A stretch of DNA of 14,023 nt, taken from Chloroflexota bacterium (GTDB taxonomy: Bacteria; Chloroflexota; Limnocylindria; Limnocylindrales; CSP1-4). The DNA lies in NCBI GenBank assembly GCA_021812735.1, contig JAKAMV010000156.1, positions 1-14,023 on the forward strand. The letters run 5' to 3'. This document shows, in pieces, positions 13,656 through 14,023 of the stretch. A model generated the notes under the pieces. That model worked only from the letters and a program-made list of their open reading frames with translations. It did not search any database and was not told the origin of the DNA. How positions within the stretch are numbered: the stretch's first letter is position 1; each line of letters opens with the position of its first letter. Made by a program: the position numbers and the translations under genes.

Positions 13656-13751
13656 CCGGGCGTTCCCGCCCCCGGGCGTTCCCGCCCCCGGGCGTTCCCG
13701 CCCCCGGGCGTTCCCGCCCCCGGGCGTTCCCTCCCCGCGCGTTCCCGTCAG
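13656..13751. repeat. 16-bp hairpin-forming tandem array, six units
   Basis: Units of CCGGGCGTTCCCGCCC start at 13656, 13672, 13688 and 13704 (four perfect copies). A one-mismatch copy follows at 13720 and a degenerate one at 13736. Each unit contains GGGCG-TTCC-CGCCC, a 5-bp stem with a 4-base loop. There are no spacers. The array begins 45 bases after the arsM stop. Confidence 0.93.
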
Positions 13752-13903
13752 AAATGCGCCTCAGGACTGGTAGCAGTCGCGTTGGCCCCTGCAGGCGCGC
13801 CGAGACGCCACGTTCGCAACCTTCGGCCCCCAGGGATGCACCACAGGCATAGGTGATCGACTTCCGGCCACGTCTTGCTGGCTAAGAGTCCTGTAGCGCA
13901 TAG

Positions 13904-14023
13904 ATGAAGGACGGCGACGCGGGCGGGCGACGGGGAGTCGCCGGGGGCCTCGCCGCAGCCGAAGGGCGCGGGCCCCGGCAGCGGAACCCGCCCGGCCGCG
14001 GCCGCGGGCGCGGGCAGCGGCCG
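13904..14023 (+). CDS. possible 5' end of a gene running off the window
   Basis: ATG 13904 opens a frame with no stop through the last 40 codons. It encodes a Gly/Arg/Ala/Pro-rich, probably disordered segment beginning MKDGDAGGRRGVAGG. Almost all third positions are G or C, but in DNA this GC-rich that is weak support. No ribosome site or convincing -10 box precedes it. It may be non-coding. Confidence 0.2.
   Translation, partial: MKDGDAGGRRGVAGGLAAAEGRGPRQRNPPGRGRGRGQRP

Larger units (their letters stand above)
13612..14023. other. 412-base stretch after arsM without a confident gene
   Basis: It holds the 16-bp tandem array (13656-13751), a small stem GACTG-GTAG-CAGTC (13765-13778), then a less GC-rich interval (about 13840-13910) that could be a promoter region. 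Open frames through the array encode only Pro/Arg/Gly repeats and are not believable genes. A possible gene start at 13904 is listed separately. No tRNA, tmRNA or other known RNA was recognised. Confidence 0.5.

Noticed and set aside
13656..13751. CRISPR array
   Set aside because: Units are only 16 bp, directly adjacent with no spacers, and no cas genes are present.
13530..13856. Proline/arginine-repeat proteins encoded by the 16-bp array
   Set aside because: The repeat translates into different Pro/Arg/Gly strings in each frame because 16 is not a multiple of three; the frames begin inside arsM and have no start signals.
13752..14023. Structured RNA (RNase P or tmRNA-like) at the right end
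   Set aside because: Purine-rich GC blocks looked suggestive, but none of the conserved core sequences of these RNAs could be found.

Overview
The window is very GC-rich, bacterial, and densely coded with short gaps. Three things point to a high-GC actinobacterium or a high-GC Chloroflexota lineage: the clpS-DUF2017 pair, an F420-type luciferase-like oxidoreductase, and several genes whose start codon lies only a few bases downstream of a TANNNT -10 box (leaderless or nearly leaderless transcripts). The sequence alone does not decide between the two phyla. Nearly every gene has long antisense shadow frames, so genes were chosen by family motifs, start signals and GC at third codon positions.

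Layout. Bases 1-2053 (+): the tail of a possible upstream gene, then a polytopic membrane protein that resembles NnrS, then a YwiC-like membrane protein. These look like one operon, perhaps tied to nitrogen-oxide or anaerobic metabolism. Bases 2054-2658: a 605-base gene-free stretch with a strong hairpin, a perfect 33-bp tandem duplication and weaker repeats. Bases 2659-3573 (+): a TIGR03620-type LLM oxidoreductase with a leaderless promoter. It converges on the minus-strand pair DUF2017 (3585-4109) and ClpS (4106-4408), which overlap by four bases. Bases 4518-8750 (-): a 1410-residue soluble hybrid histidine kinase with about eight PAS domains, four of them a regular 123-124-residue tandem array, followed by HisKA, HATPase and a receiver domain. 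Bases 8972-10417 (-): a DUF2252 kinase-fold-like protein, divergent from a SulP/STAS anion transporter (10566-12290, +).

The right end is an arsenic module: an ArsR-type repressor (12305-12715, -) divergent from an arsenite methyltransferase ArsM (12766-13611, +). They share a 50-base promoter region that holds two tandem 16-bp operator-like sites and overlapping divergent promoters. A likely reading is that As(III) releases ArsR and induces ArsM, which methylates arsenic. No ars efflux pump or reductase gene is visible here. The last 412 bases hold a six-copy 16-bp hairpin repeat and perhaps the start of another gene.

The most unusual pattern is that short tandem repeats sit at, or just past, the 3' ends of genes: 33 bp x2, 21 bp x2, 30 bp x3 and 16 bp x6. 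Two of them are in frame inside the last codons of dcp-like accessory tails (DUF2252 and ArsR), and two intergenic ones share a hairpin core built on GGCGTTCCC.
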